64,000 nucleotides of DNA from Azospirillum humicireducens (GCF_001639105.2 NZ_CP028905.1:1-64000), one strand, 5' to 3'; counted from the first letter of the stretch, positions 26,419 to 35,457 are shown. Made by a program: numbers and translations. Notes: a model not told the origin generated them from the sequence alone.

Positions 26419-27228
26419 ATGATCGGCGGGCCGGTGGATCTGGAAGGCGGCTTCAACCGCATGCGACCCTGCCGCCATGGGCTGATGGTCTACAACCGCA
26501 ACGACCAGTATGTCGGCCGCTCCCTCGATCTCTACGGCGAATATGCCGAACATGAGGTGGCGGTGTTCCGCTCGATCCTGCGTCCGGGCGACGTGGCGGT
26601 GGAGGTCGGGGCCAACATCGGCGCCCAGACCCTGCCGCTGGCCCGCATGGTCGGGCCGTCCGGGTCCGTCGTCGCCTTCGAACCGCAGGAGATGCTGTTC
26701 AACCTGCTCTCCGCCAACCTGGCCCTGAACGGCATCGCCAATGTGCGGACCCGGCGCATGGCGGTGGGGAGCGAGGCCGGCGCCATCCGGGTGCCGACGC
26801 TCGACCCCGGCCGCTCCAACAATTTCGGCGCCCTTGGCCTCGGCGGCTGGGAGCATGGCGAACCGGTCCCGCTGGTGACGCTGGACAGTCTGGACCTGCC
26901 GTCCTGCCGCCTGCTCAAGGCCGACGTCGAGGGCATGGAGGCCGAGGTGCTGCGCGGGGCGGCCGGGCTGATCGCGCGCCATCGTCCGGTGCTGTATGTG
27001 GAGAACGACCGGCGCGACCGCTCCCCCACCCTGATCGGGCTGATCCGCTCGATGGGCTACCGGGTGTGGTGGCACACCGCCCGCCTGTTCCACCCCGGCA
27101 ATTTCGCCGGCAACCCGGTGGACATCTTCGAGGGGATCGGCGCCGTGAACCTCCTCGCCCTGCCGTCGGGCAGCGACATCCACATCCCCGATCCCGAGAT
27201 CACCGACGATCATGCCTGGTGGCGCTAA
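26419..27228 (+). CDS. FkbM family methyltransferase
   Basis: 269 residues from ATG 26419 (GGAGACGAGACGG upstream); the frame is open 49 codons further back, with ATG 26374 as an alternative. The SAM motif VAVEVGANIGAQTLPLARMV is near residue 60, with VVAFEPQEMLFNLLSANLAL after it and the FkbM block LLKADVEGMEAEVLRGAAGL near 180. It is transcribed divergently from asnB and lies 124 bp upstream of rfbF. It probably methylates a sugar hydroxyl of the surface glycan. Confidence 0.85.
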   Translation: MIGGPVDLEGGFNRMRPCRHGLMVYNRNDQYVGRSLDLYGEYAEHEVAVFRSILRPGDVAVEVGANIGAQTLPLARMVGPSGSVVAFEPQEMLFNLLSANLALNGIANVRTRRMAVGSEAGAIRVPTLDPGRSNNFGALGLGGWEHGEPVPLVTLDSLDLPSCRLLKADVEGMEAEVLRGAAGLIARHRPVLYVENDRRDRSPTLIGLIRSMGYRVWWHTARLFHPGNFAGNPVDIFEGIGAVNLLALPSGSDIHIPDPEITDDHAWWR

Positions 27229-27282
27229 GGCAACTCTCCATCGTGACCTTTGGTGTCTGCGAACGGCTTCGAGCGCCTGTGC

Positions 27283-27310
27283 TTGACCGTTTTTTCATAA
27301 ATTGATTAAT
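27283..27310 (+). promoter_or_regulatory. Candidate sigma-70 promoter of the rfb operon
   Basis: TTGACC, a 16-nt spacer and ATTAAT sit in a short AT-rich island about 45 bp upstream of the rfbF ATG. The -35 box matches 5 of 6 and the -10 box 4 of 6 consensus bases. It is the only AT-rich stretch in this neighbourhood. Confidence 0.45.
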
Positions 27311-27352
27311 AGTCTGCCCTGGTCCACTCCTGAACTGGAAGAGCTGCAGGAA

Positions 27353-28123
27353 ATGAAAGCTGTAATACTTGCCGGCGGCCTTGGAACGCGGCTCTCCGAG
27401 GAAACGGACCTGCGGCCCAAGCCGATGGTGGAGATCGGCGGCAAGCCGATCCTCTGGCACATCATGAAGATCTATTCTTCTCATGGCATCAATGACTTCG
27501 TCATCTGCCTGGGTTACAAGGGCTATGCGATCAAGGAGTATTTCTCCAGCTATTCCCTGCACAATTCGGACGTGACCATCGACTTGCGGACCAACACGGT
27601 CGAGGTCCATCGCCGTCTGGCCGAACCCTGGCGGATCACCTTGGTCGAGACCGGCGAGAACACCCTGACCGGCGGCCGCATCAAGCGGGTGCTGCCCTAT
27701 CTGGAGGGGGAGGAGGCCTTCTGCCTCACCTACGGCGACGGCGTCGGCAATGTCGACATCTCCGCCTCGGTCGCCTTCCACAAGGCGCATGGCCGCGCCG
27801 CCACCATGACCGTGGTGCATCCGCCCGGCCGCTACGGCGTGGTCGAGCTGGAGGGCGACCGCATCTCCGCCTTCCAGGAAAAGCTGCCCGGCGACGGCGC
27901 CCGCATCAACGGCGGCTTCTTCGTGCTGTCGCCGACGGTCGGCCGCTACATCGACGGCGACGACACCATGTGGGAGCAGGAGCCGCTGCGCGGCCTGGTC
28001 GAGGACGGCCAGCTGCACGCCTGGAAGCATGACGGCTTCTGGCAGTGCATGGACACCATCCGCGACAAGCGCCTGCTGGAGGATCTGTGGACCGCCGGCA
28101 ACCCGCCCTGGAAGAGCTGGTGA
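27353..28123 (+). CDS. rfbF: Glucose-1-phosphate cytidylyltransferase
   Basis: 256 residues from ATG 27353 (MKAVILAGGLGTRLSEETDL), which has GGAAGAG upstream. A 17-codon extension upstream is less likely. The nucleotidyltransferase motif GGLGTRLSEET and RPKPMVEIGGKPILWHIMK are diagnostic for RfbF, as are KGYAIKEYF and INGGFFVLSP. It makes CDP-glucose from CTP and glucose-1-phosphate, the first step to CDP-3,6-dideoxyhexoses. The stop overlaps the rfbG GTG as GTGA. First gene of the operon rfbF-rfbG-rfbH-rfbS-like-rfbE-glycosyltransferase. Confidence 0.95.
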   Translation: MKAVILAGGLGTRLSEETDLRPKPMVEIGGKPILWHIMKIYSSHGINDFVICLGYKGYAIKEYFSSYSLHNSDVTIDLRTNTVEVHRRLAEPWRITLVETGENTLTGGRIKRVLPYLEGEEAFCLTYGDGVGNVDISASVAFHKAHGRAATMTVVHPPGRYGVVELEGDRISAFQEKLPGDGARINGGFFVLSPTVGRYIDGDDTMWEQEPLRGLVEDGQLHAWKHDGFWQCMDTIRDKRLLEDLWTAGNPPWKSW

Positions 28124-29214
28124 CCGCCCCGATGGCTGCGACTGCGTCGTTCTGGTCCGGCAAGTCGGTCTTCCTGACCGGCCACACCGGCTTCAAGGGA
28201 AGCTGGCTCGGCTTCTGGCTCTCCGCCATGGGCGCGCGCGTCACCGGCTATGCGCTGGAGCCGCCGACCACCCCCAGCCTGTTCGAGGCGGCGGCCTTGC
28301 GCGACCGGCTGCACCGCAGCGAGATCGCCGACATCCGCGACCGTGACCGGCTTGAGGCGGCGCTGTCCGCCGCCCGTCCCGACATCGTCATCCACATGGC
28401 GGCCCAGCCGCTGGTGCTGCGCTCCTACCGCGACCCGGTGGAGACCTACGCCACCAACGTCATGGGCACGGTGCATCTGCTCGACGCGGTGCGCCGGGTC
28501 GACAGCGTGCGCGTGGTGGTCAACGTCACCAGCGACAAATGCTATGAGAACCGCGAGTGGGTCTGGGGCTATCGCGAAAACGAGCCAATGGGCGGGCGCG
28601 ATCCCTACAGCAACAGCAAGGGCTGTGCGGAGCTGGTGACCGCCGCCTTCCGCCAGTCCTTCTTCCCGCCGGGGGAAAGCCCGGTCGCCCTGGTGTCGGG
28701 CCGCGCCGGCAACGTGGTGGGCGGCGGCGACTGGGCGGAGGACCGGCTGGTCCCCGACCTGATCCGCGCCTTCCTGGACGGCCGTCCGGCGGTGGTGCGC
28801 AACCGCCATTCCACCCGGCCCTGGCAGCATGTGCTCGATCCGCTGCACGGCTATCTGATGCTGGCGGAGGCCGCCTGGACCGAACCGGCGACCCATGCCG
28901 AGGGCTGGAACTTCGGCCCGGCCGAGGGCAGCGCCCGCCCGGTCCATTGGGTGGCCGACCGGCTGGCTTCCCTGTGGGGCGACGGCGCCGCCTGGGTCGA
29001 CAACAGCGGCCCGGCCGGCCCGCACGAGAACCGCTTCCTGGCGCTCGACTGCGCCAAGGCGCGGCAGCGGCTGGGCTGGGCGCCGCGCTGGGATCTGGCG
29101 GAGACGCTGGCCCGCACCGTCGAGTGGTATCGCGCCTATGGCCGCGGCCAGGACATCCCCGCCCTTATGTCCGCCCAGCTTCTTGCGTATAACGAGGCCC
29201 GTCCGGCCGCCTGA
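28120..29214 (+). CDS. rfbG: CDP-glucose 4,6-dehydratase
   Basis: 364 residues from GTG 28120, which overlaps the rfbF stop and follows GGAAGAG; ATG 28132 is the alternative start. Extended-SDR features: the NAD-binding TGHTGFKGSWL near residue 20, MAAQPLVLRSYRDPVETYAT and NVTSDKCYENREWVWGYREN, and the catalytic YSNSK near 165. These are the RfbG signatures. It converts CDP-glucose to CDP-4-keto-6-deoxyglucose, the substrate of RfbH, whose gene begins 47 bp downstream. Confidence 0.95.
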   Translation: MTAPMAATASFWSGKSVFLTGHTGFKGSWLGFWLSAMGARVTGYALEPPTTPSLFEAAALRDRLHRSEIADIRDRDRLEAALSAARPDIVIHMAAQPLVLRSYRDPVETYATNVMGTVHLLDAVRRVDSVRVVVNVTSDKCYENREWVWGYRENEPMGGRDPYSNSKGCAELVTAAFRQSFFPPGESPVALVSGRAGNVVGGGDWAEDRLVPDLIRAFLDGRPAVVRNRHSTRPWQHVLDPLHGYLMLAEAAWTEPATHAEGWNFGPAEGSARPVHWVADRLASLWGDGAAWVDNSGPAGPHENRFLALDCAKARQRLGWAPRWDLAETLARTVEWYRAYGRGQDIPALMSAQLLAYNEARPAA

Positions 29215-29261
29215 GGCGGCCGGCGTCCTTTTCGCATCACCGTTTCTTCCGTGAGACCGTC

Positions 29262-30632
29262 ATGACCTCCTCTTCCTCCTCGCCGGCCTCCTCGTCGTCA
29301 GCCGGTTCCGCGGATCGCCGGGAAGACCTGCGCCGCCGGATCCTCGATCTGGTGGCCGAATATGCGGAGGTCGCCCATGCCGACCGGCCCTTCGACCCGG
29401 AACGCTCGCCGGTCCCGGTCAGCGGCAAGGTCTATGGCGGCGAGGAAATGTCGCTGCTGGTCGACTCCGCCCTCGATTTCTGGCTGACCACCGGCCGCTT
29501 CAACGACGCCTTCGAAAAGCGGCTGGCCGAGTTCCTGGGCGCCCGCAACGTGCTGACGGTCAATTCCGGCTCGTCGGCCAACCTGCTGGCGCTGACCGCG
29601 CTGACCTCGCCGCTGCTGGGCGACCGCGCGTTGAAGCCGGGCGACGAGATCATCACCTGCGCCACCGGATTCCCGACCACGGTGAACCCGATCCTGCAGA
29701 ACGGGATGGTGCCGGTCTTCCTCGACGTCGACATCCCGACCTACAACATGGACATGCGGCTGCTGGAAGAGGCGGTGGGGCCGCGCACCCGCGGCATCAT
29801 GCTGGCCCACACGCTGGGCAACCCCTTCGATCTCGCCGCCGTCACCCGCGTCGCCGAGAAGCACGGGCTGTGGGTGGTCGAGGATTGCTGCGACGCGCTG
29901 GGCGCGCGCTATGACGGCAAGCTGGTCGGCAGCTTCGGCGACATCGGCACCCTCAGCTTCTATCCGGCCCACCACATCACGATGGGCGAGGGCGGGGCGG
30001 TCTTCACCAGCAACGCCAAGCTGAAGCGCTCGCTGGAATCCTTCCGCGACTGGGGCCGCGACTGCTGGTGCCAGCCGGGCCAGGACAACACCTGCAAGCA
30101 GCGCTTCAACTGGCAGCTCGGCGACCTGCCGCACGGCTACGACCACAAATACATTTACTCCCATCTCGGCTACAACCTGAAGATCACCGACATGCAGGCG
30201 GCGGTCGGGCTGGGCCAGATGGACCGGCTGGACGGCTTCATCGAGGCGCGCAAGGTCAACTTCGCCCGGCTGAAGGCCGGTCTGGCCGAGCTTGCCGATG
30301 TGCTGATCCTGCCGGAAGCGACGCCGAACAGCGACCCGTCCTGGTTCGGCTTCCCGCTGACGGTGGCGGCCGACGCCCCCTTCAGCCGCGACGAGCTGAC
30401 GCGCGAGCTGACCCGCGCCCGCATCGGCACCCGCCAGCTGTTCGGCGGCAACCTGCTGCGCCAGCCCTATATGAAGGGCCGCCCGCACCGCGTCGTCGGC
30501 GAGCTGACCAACAGCGACGTCGTCACCGCCCGCACCCTGTGGATCGGCGTCTATCCCGGCCTGACCGCCGCCCACATCGACTATATGCTGGACGTCATCC
30601 GCGGCTTCGTCCGGGCACGGACGGCCGGCTGA
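29262..30632 (+). CDS. rfbH: CDP-4-keto-6-deoxyglucose-3-dehydrase (E1)
   Basis: 456 residues with a Ser-rich N terminus. This is the DegT/DnrJ aminotransferase fold with PMP cofactor. The usual cofactor lysine is replaced by histidine in SFYPAHHITMGEGGAVFT, the hallmark of the E1 dehydrase. DCWCQPGQDNTC gives the C-x-C-x7-C part of the [2Fe-2S] site, with a further Cys in VVEDCCDALG. It removes the C3 hydroxyl, giving the 3,6-dideoxy sugar after reduction. The dedicated reductase (RfbI/E3) is not in this window, so it must be encoded elsewhere or replaced. Confidence 0.95.
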   Translation: MTSSSSSPASSSSAGSADRREDLRRRILDLVAEYAEVAHADRPFDPERSPVPVSGKVYGGEEMSLLVDSALDFWLTTGRFNDAFEKRLAEFLGARNVLTVNSGSSANLLALTALTSPLLGDRALKPGDEIITCATGFPTTVNPILQNGMVPVFLDVDIPTYNMDMRLLEEAVGPRTRGIMLAHTLGNPFDLAAVTRVAEKHGLWVVEDCCDALGARYDGKLVGSFGDIGTLSFYPAHHITMGEGGAVFTSNAKLKRSLESFRDWGRDCWCQPGQDNTCKQRFNWQLGDLPHGYDHKYIYSHLGYNLKITDMQAAVGLGQMDRLDGFIEARKVNFARLKAGLAELADVLILPEATPNSDPSWFGFPLTVAADAPFSRDELTRELTRARIGTRQLFGGNLLRQPYMKGRPHRVVGELTNSDVVTARTLWIGVYPGLTAAHIDYMLDVIRGFVRARTAG

Positions 30633-30645
30633 GGGCGGCCGGGCG

Positions 30646-31602
30646 ATGCGCGTTCTCGTCACCGGCTCCGGCGGCTTCCTCGGTGCCCATGTCGCTGCCC
30701 GCTTTTCCCGTGGCGGCTGGACGGTACTCGCCGCCGGCCGGGAGGGCGGCGACAACTGGCGTCTCGCCCGCCTCGGCGTGGCGGCGGAGCCGGTGCGGCT
30801 CGACCTGACGGCATCGGGGGAGGAGATCGCGGCGGCGGTGGCCGAGGCGCGTCCCGACCTGATCGTCCATTGCGCCGCCTACGGCGTCGATTACCGGTTC
30901 CAGGAGGTGGCGGCGTCGGCCCGCACCAACCTGGAGGGCACGCTGCACCTCGTGCGCGCGGCGGCCCAGGCGCGTGTGGGCCGCTTCGTCCATGTCGGCA
31001 CCTGCTACGAATACGGCCCCTCCGACCGCCCGATCGCCGAGGACGCGCTGCCGGCCCCGCGCAGCCTCTACGGCATCACCAAGGCGGCGGCGACGCTGGC
31101 CGCACTCGGCACTGCCGCGTCGCACGGGCTGGCGCTCGCCGTGGTGCGGCCCTTCGGCATGTACGGCCCGCTGGAGAACGACACGAAATTCGTGCCGATG
31201 ATCCTGCGCGCCTGCCGCGACGGCCGGCGCACCGAACTGACCGCCGGCGGCCAGCTGCGCGATTACGTCTATGTCGGCGACGTGGCCGAGGCCTGCCTGC
31301 GGCTGGCGGAACTGGCGGACTTCCCGGCCGGCGAGATCGTCAATCTCGGCTCCGGCGCGCCGATCACCATCCGCGCCCTGGGCGAGGCCGCCGCGGGCGC
31401 CGTCGGCCATGGCGGCGACGCCCTGCTGTGGGGCGCCTTGCCCTACCGCCCGGACGAGGTGATGAGCATCGTCGCCGATGCCGGCAAGGCGGCCGCAAGG
31501 CTCGGCTGGCGGGCGTCGACCCCGCTGGACGAGGGGATGCGGCAGACCCTGGCCTTCCTCGACCCACCTGAAAGTTCCGGAGTTAGCCCGTGCGCTACCT
31601 GA
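30646..31602 (+). CDS. rfbS: NAD-dependent epimerase/dehydratase, probable CDP-paratose (or CDP-abequose) synthase
   Basis: 318 residues from ATG 30646, 13 bp after the rfbH stop. It has the NAD-binding TGSGGFLGAHVAARF motif near residue 6, VHVGTCYEYGPSDRPIAED, and the catalytic YGITK near 145. The C-terminal block with QLRDYVYVGDVAEACLRLAE is usual for the family. Similarity to enteric RfbS is limited, so the family alone does not prove the reaction. Its position between rfbH and an unmistakable rfbE strongly suggests the C4 ketoreduction giving CDP-paratose. The stop lies 13 bp inside rfbE. Confidence 0.75.
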   Translation: MRVLVTGSGGFLGAHVAARFSRGGWTVLAAGREGGDNWRLARLGVAAEPVRLDLTASGEEIAAAVAEARPDLIVHCAAYGVDYRFQEVAASARTNLEGTLHLVRAAAQARVGRFVHVGTCYEYGPSDRPIAEDALPAPRSLYGITKAAATLAALGTAASHGLALAVVRPFGMYGPLENDTKFVPMILRACRDGRRTELTAGGQLRDYVYVGDVAEACLRLAELADFPAGEIVNLGSGAPITIRALGEAAAGAVGHGGDALLWGALPYRPDEVMSIVADAGKAAARLGWRASTPLDEGMRQTLAFLDPPESSGVSPCAT

Positions 31603-32609
31603 TCACCGGAGGCTGCGGCTTCCTCGGCAGCAACCTCGCCGCCGCCGTTCTGGAGCGTGGCGAGGATCTCTGCGTCTTCGACAATCTGTCCCGCCGGGGC
31701 AGCACGCTGAACCTCGACTGGCTACGCGGCCAGGGCGAGTTCGAATTCCGCCACGGCGACATCCGCAATCCCAACGACGTGCAGCGCGCGGTGGCGGAGC
31801 TGCGGCCGGACGTGGTCTTCCATCTGGCGGGGCAGGTGGCGATGACCACCTCGCTGGCAGATCCGCGTCTGGACTTCGAGGTCAACGCGCTGGGCAGCTT
31901 CAACCTGCTGGACGCGGTGCGCCGCTCGGCGCCGGAGGCTCTCGTCCTCTACAGCTCGACCAACAAGGTCTACGGCGACCTGGAATGGACGCCCTACGAG
32001 GAGACGGAGACCCGCTACGTCGCCCCGGCCTTCCCGAACGGCTTCGACGAGACCGCGCCGCTCGACTTCCATTCGCCCTACGGCACCTCGAAGGGCGCCG
32101 CCGACCAGATGATGCTGGACCATCACCGGGTGTTCGGCCTGCGCACCGTGGTGTTCCGCCATTCCTCCATGTATGGCGGCCGGCAGTTCGCCACCGCCGA
32201 CCAGGGCTGGGTCGGCTGGTTCTGCGGTCTGGCTGTCCAGGCCGGGCTCGGCCAGCTGAAGGCTCCCTTCACCATCAGCGGCACCGGCAAGCAGGTCCGC
32301 GACGTGCTGCATGCCGAGGACATGAAGACCCTCTATTTCAGCGCGGTGGAGCGGGCCGACGCGGTGGCGGGCCAGGTGTTCAACATCGGCGGCGGCATGG
32401 CCAACAGCCTGTCGCTGCTGGAGCTGTTCCGCCTGCTGGAGGAGCTGCACGGGGTGGAGATGCGGTTCGAACGGCTGCCGCCGCGCATCAGCGACCAGCG
32501 CATCTTCGTCGCCGACATCGCCAAGGCCCGCCGCCTGCTGGGCTGGGAGCCGAAGGTGGACGCGCGCCGCGGCGTTTCCGACATGCTGGCCTGGATCGCC
32601 CAGCAATAG
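31590..32609 (+). CDS. rfbE: CDP-paratose 2-epimerase (CDP-tyvelose synthase)
   Basis: 339 residues from GTG 31590 (GGAG seven bases upstream), overlapping the previous gene by 13 bp. It carries long blocks I remember from enteric RfbE: TGGCGFLGSNLA, HLAGQVAMTTS, YSSTNKVYGDLE, LDFHSPYGTSKGAADQ, FRHSSMYGGRQFAT and DQGWVGWFC, with ISDQRIFVADI near the end. The enzyme inverts C2 of CDP-paratose to give CDP-tyvelose, using tightly bound NAD. The presence of this gene, rather than only rfbS, implies a tyvelose-containing glycan. Confidence 0.93.
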   Translation: MRYLITGGCGFLGSNLAAAVLERGEDLCVFDNLSRRGSTLNLDWLRGQGEFEFRHGDIRNPNDVQRAVAELRPDVVFHLAGQVAMTTSLADPRLDFEVNALGSFNLLDAVRRSAPEALVLYSSTNKVYGDLEWTPYEETETRYVAPAFPNGFDETAPLDFHSPYGTSKGAADQMMLDHHRVFGLRTVVFRHSSMYGGRQFATADQGWVGWFCGLAVQAGLGQLKAPFTISGTGKQVRDVLHAEDMKTLYFSAVERADAVAGQVFNIGGGMANSLSLLELFRLLEELHGVEMRFERLPPRISDQRIFVADIAKARRLLGWEPKVDARRGVSDMLAWIAQQ

Positions 32610-32641
32610 ATCGTCCAGCAATAGATCGACAGAGACCGAGC

Positions 32642-33679
32642 ATGCTGCATTTCTTCTGGACGCCCTACATCTTCCGCCGCGACAGCTACGACAAGTACGA
32701 GGCGAACAACGCGGAGATCTGCAAGCATGCGCGCCGCGTGCTCGGCCGCTTCACCGACGTGCATCTCGACAGCTTCAACGCTTCCCGCGTCACGCGGAAC
32801 CCGGCGGACATCCTGCTGGGCCACACCAGCTTCGATTCCGTCGGCGGGCTTGCCGACGACTGGGTGCGCGACAACGCGCTGGAGCTCGGCCAACCGGCCC
32901 ATCCCAACACCTACCTGATGCTGCCGCTGCTGCCCGAACCGGTGGAGGAGCACAAGAGCTGGAGCCCCTTCATGGACAGCCAGCTCCAGGGGGCGCGGCT
33001 GATCTTCGGCATCTGCGGCGACTATTGGTACGAGCGCATCCAGGCCCTGCCGGCCGACGACATGCTGGGCCGGGTCAAGGACCGCATCGTTCGCATCGAC
33101 ATGGGCTGCGAAGGCCACCGCTTCGCCCCGCCGCGCGGCTATTCGCAAGCCAGCATGCGCGGCCTGCTGCACATGAGCGACCTTGCCCCGCACAAGGGCT
33201 TCGACCTGCTGCTGAACAGCGTCGCCGGCACCGGCGCCGTGCTGCATGCAGGCAGCAGCGCGCTGCGCGCCCACCCCTACCAGCGCGTCCGGGTGAACGG
33301 GCACGAGTTCGTCTCGCTCGGCTGGGTGGACAACACGTCGGCCCAGCAGGACCGCTTCATCAAGGACAACTGCGCCTTCTACATCCACGCCAGCTCGCGC
33401 GACGCCCAGGCCACCGCCATCCTGGAGAACTGCGCCCGCGGTCTGGTGCCGATGGTGACGCCGGAAAGCGGCTTCCGCTCCCCCTACGCCATCGAGCTGA
33501 CCCAGGACGCCGGGGCCAACCGCGCCATCATCGCCCGCGCCCTGGCGATGCCGCAGGACGAGTATGAGCGGCGCAGCGCCGGCGTCGTCCGGCAGGTGCT
33601 GGAACAGCATTCCTGGGACCGCATCTTCACCGGCATCTGGGACCGCATCCAGCGGGACATCGCGGTACGGGCGGCGTGA
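32642..33679 (+). CDS. Glycosyltransferase, GT4-like C-terminal domain
   Basis: 345 residues from ATG 32642; the frame is open upstream through rfbE in another reading. The N-terminal half (starting MLHFFWTPYIFRRDSYDKYE) is not one I recognise. The C-terminal half has the GT-B signature LLHMSDLAPHKGFDLLLNSV, LGWVDNTSAQQDRFIKDNCA and AILENCARGLVPMVTPESG, in place of the usual E-x7-E loop. As the last gene of the rfb operon it is a good candidate for the transferase that uses CDP-tyvelose. This is inferred from position. Confidence 0.75.
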   Translation: MLHFFWTPYIFRRDSYDKYEANNAEICKHARRVLGRFTDVHLDSFNASRVTRNPADILLGHTSFDSVGGLADDWVRDNALELGQPAHPNTYLMLPLLPEPVEEHKSWSPFMDSQLQGARLIFGICGDYWYERIQALPADDMLGRVKDRIVRIDMGCEGHRFAPPRGYSQASMRGLLHMSDLAPHKGFDLLLNSVAGTGAVLHAGSSALRAHPYQRVRVNGHEFVSLGWVDNTSAQQDRFIKDNCAFYIHASSRDAQATAILENCARGLVPMVTPESGFRSPYAIELTQDAGANRAIIARALAMPQDEYERRSAGVVRQVLEQHSWDRIFTGIWDRIQRDIAVRAA

Positions 33680-33709
33680 CGGTTCAATGGCTTGCCTGCT
33701 GCACCCGAA

Positions 33710-34564
33710 TCAGGAGTGCAGCAGGAAGCGAAATCGGTGCGGCCAGTCCGAAAATGCCGTCCCATCATACCCAAGAGACGTTGACAGGCTGGCGAAATGC
33801 ATAATTCCAAGGAATATCCTGCCTTTGTTGGTCCATGACCAGGATTTGTTTTCCGGGGCGTAGTAAGCAAATCTCGGAGATGGTATGAATTCTCCCCAGA
33901 TACCGTTCATGACACTCAGATACATCGGAGCCGCATAGGCATGCAATGTCCCAGCATAGCTGGCGATCTCCGGAAGTTTGAGCAGCTTTGCTTGATAAGC
34001 GATGCCACAAAATCTGGGGAAAGATATCAAGTACGAGGATGTCATGGAGTCTATTCTCACCATCTCCCGATCCCTCTGAGGGAACTGCGCACTCTCCCTC
34101 ATGATAGAATGTCTTTCTATGCCGTTTGTCGAGTATTCGGCATGCTCAAATAGAGCAAAACTCGCCCCTCTTCCTTTGGATTTTGCCAGTTCTTCCGAGA
34201 AATCACTAAGGCGTTTTCCGTCGACGGTTTGGAAATTAAGAATGATATCGTCATCGGCGAGCGGAACGATCCAGTTATCGTCCTCCATATCTTTTGCGAA
34301 TTCGCAAAGAGACAGGAAGTTTCTGTCAAAGTCCTGACTCGGCGGAACCTGAATATGATCGAAATTGATTTGAAGATTTTCTTCCAATTCATCGCGAGGA
34401 ATTGGAGAGATCACCACGATTTTGTATAGGGAAAGGTTCATATATCTCAGATTTTTTCTGAACATTTCAACGTGGCTATTTATGAATATCGCAACTGTCG
34501 TTTGGCGGCTTATTGGGTTTTTATTGATATTCACCAGAAGATCTCCAGAAATCAATTTGATCAT
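33710..34564 (-). CDS. Putative glycosyltransferase (GT2-like), AT-rich
   Basis: 284 residues. An Asp-rich motif, PLADDDIILN near residue 102, matches the DxD region of GT-A enzymes, and NWIVPLADDD is typical of GT2. The N terminus is atypical (MIKLISGDLLVNINKNPISR). Codon use is much more AT-rich than the flanking genes. Its ATG overlaps the stop of the upstream glycosyltransferase gene by 4 bp (ATGA). It is the last gene of a minus-strand run and converges with the rfb operon after 30 bp. Low-GC glycosyltransferases in surface loci are commonly acquired by transfer. Confidence 0.7.
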   Translation of the reverse strand: MIKLISGDLLVNINKNPISRQTTVAIFINSHVEMFRKNLRYMNLSLYKIVVISPIPRDELEENLQINFDHIQVPPSQDFDRNFLSLCEFAKDMEDDNWIVPLADDDIILNFQTVDGKRLSDFSEELAKSKGRGASFALFEHAEYSTNGIERHSIMRESAQFPQRDREMVRIDSMTSSYLISFPRFCGIAYQAKLLKLPEIASYAGTLHAYAAPMYLSVMNGIWGEFIPSPRFAYYAPENKSWSWTNKGRIFLGIMHFASLSTSLGYDGTAFSDWPHRFRFLLHS

Positions 34565-35457
34565 TCAAAGAAAAATTTTTCGAGCAAGCGAAGTTCTTTC
34601 AGCAGATTCCTTTTGTCTCCAAAATAATAATTAAAGTATAAATTTTCATAGTTGGGCCAGAGTTCCTTGATCGCTTCGTCGTATTCGGGAGCAAATTCCG
34701 AAAGAAGTCGGCGTATTCCTATGAGGACGTGATCGTTCTTCCCGCTCCAAGTTTTTGTGTTTTCATTTTTATTGATAAAGAAAAGAGGGTCACGGGTGAT
34801 GCCGACGCGGGCAGGGCTTATCTCGCGTGCCTTTCTCGCGAGTGCATTGAGGACAAACCCGATATAGGCATGGTGCGTTCCGATATGTGATTTCGTGTCC
34901 ATGAAATCAATCAAAGATCTCTTGACGATAAAGCATCCAAATGACGGAACTTCTTGAAGTATGGACCGGAACAAATTTGAAAGATTTGAAATAATTCCAT
35001 AGTTTCCGTTGCATGCAACTTTATATTGAGGTTGAGAAATAAGATTGAAATCATCTGCACCTAATGCATTATATGCAGAATAATTAGCAAATATGACATC
35101 GGGGTCGATTTCATCGATTATTTTTCTAACTGTGCCTAGCGATTCTGGTGCGATGATGTCGTCATCTGCGCACCACCAAATGTAGTCGCTGTTGGTATCT
35201 TCTTTTTCGACAGCGAGGGCGAGGCTTCTGTCGAAGCCGACATTCTCAGGCCACCGGTAATAGGATAGGTTTTTCCTCTTGTAGACCTGATCCCAAACGA
35301 TATTTTCGGTATTATCCATGGAATGGTTATCAAAAATCCGAACATTGACGTTCGGCGCCGAAATAATTTTTTCGTTGCGGGAAAAAAAATCCTGCAGATA
35401 AGAGGCACGATTGTATGTGGTTATTCTGATGCCGATGCGGCTGGATGTGTCCATCAT
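34561..35457 (-). CDS. Glycosyltransferase family 2 protein, AT-rich
   Basis: 298 residues from ATG 35457 (a second ATG follows directly). The GT2 start IGIRITTYNRASYLQDFF, the ENVGFDRSLALAV segment and the metal-binding WWCADDDIIAPESL near residue 97 are clear. Base composition contrasts sharply with the GC-rich neighbour ending at 35529 and is shared with the downstream gene, so the two were probably gained as a pair. It probably transfers a hexose in a branch or chain of the surface glycan. Confidence 0.85.
   Translation of the reverse strand: MMDTSSRIGIRITTYNRASYLQDFFSRNEKIISAPNVNVRIFDNHSMDNTENIVWDQVYKRKNLSYYRWPENVGFDRSLALAVEKEDTNSDYIWWCADDDIIAPESLGTVRKIIDEIDPDVIFANYSAYNALGADDFNLISQPQYKVACNGNYGIISNLSNLFRSILQEVPSFGCFIVKRSLIDFMDTKSHIGTHHAYIGFVLNALARKAREISPARVGITRDPLFFINKNENTKTWSGKNDHVLIGIRRLLSEFAPEYDEAIKELWPNYENLYFNYYFGDKRNLLKELRLLEKFFFE

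Noticed and set aside
31478..33679. 733-residue reading combining rfbE region and the glycosyltransferase
   Set aside because: The first ~390 codons lie out of frame inside rfbE. The real start is ATG 32642.
33710..35457. Whether the AT-rich pair marks a prophage or genomic island
   Set aside because: No integrase, tRNA end or direct-repeat boundaries. Two glycosyltransferases alone are better explained as transferred genes in a glycan locus.
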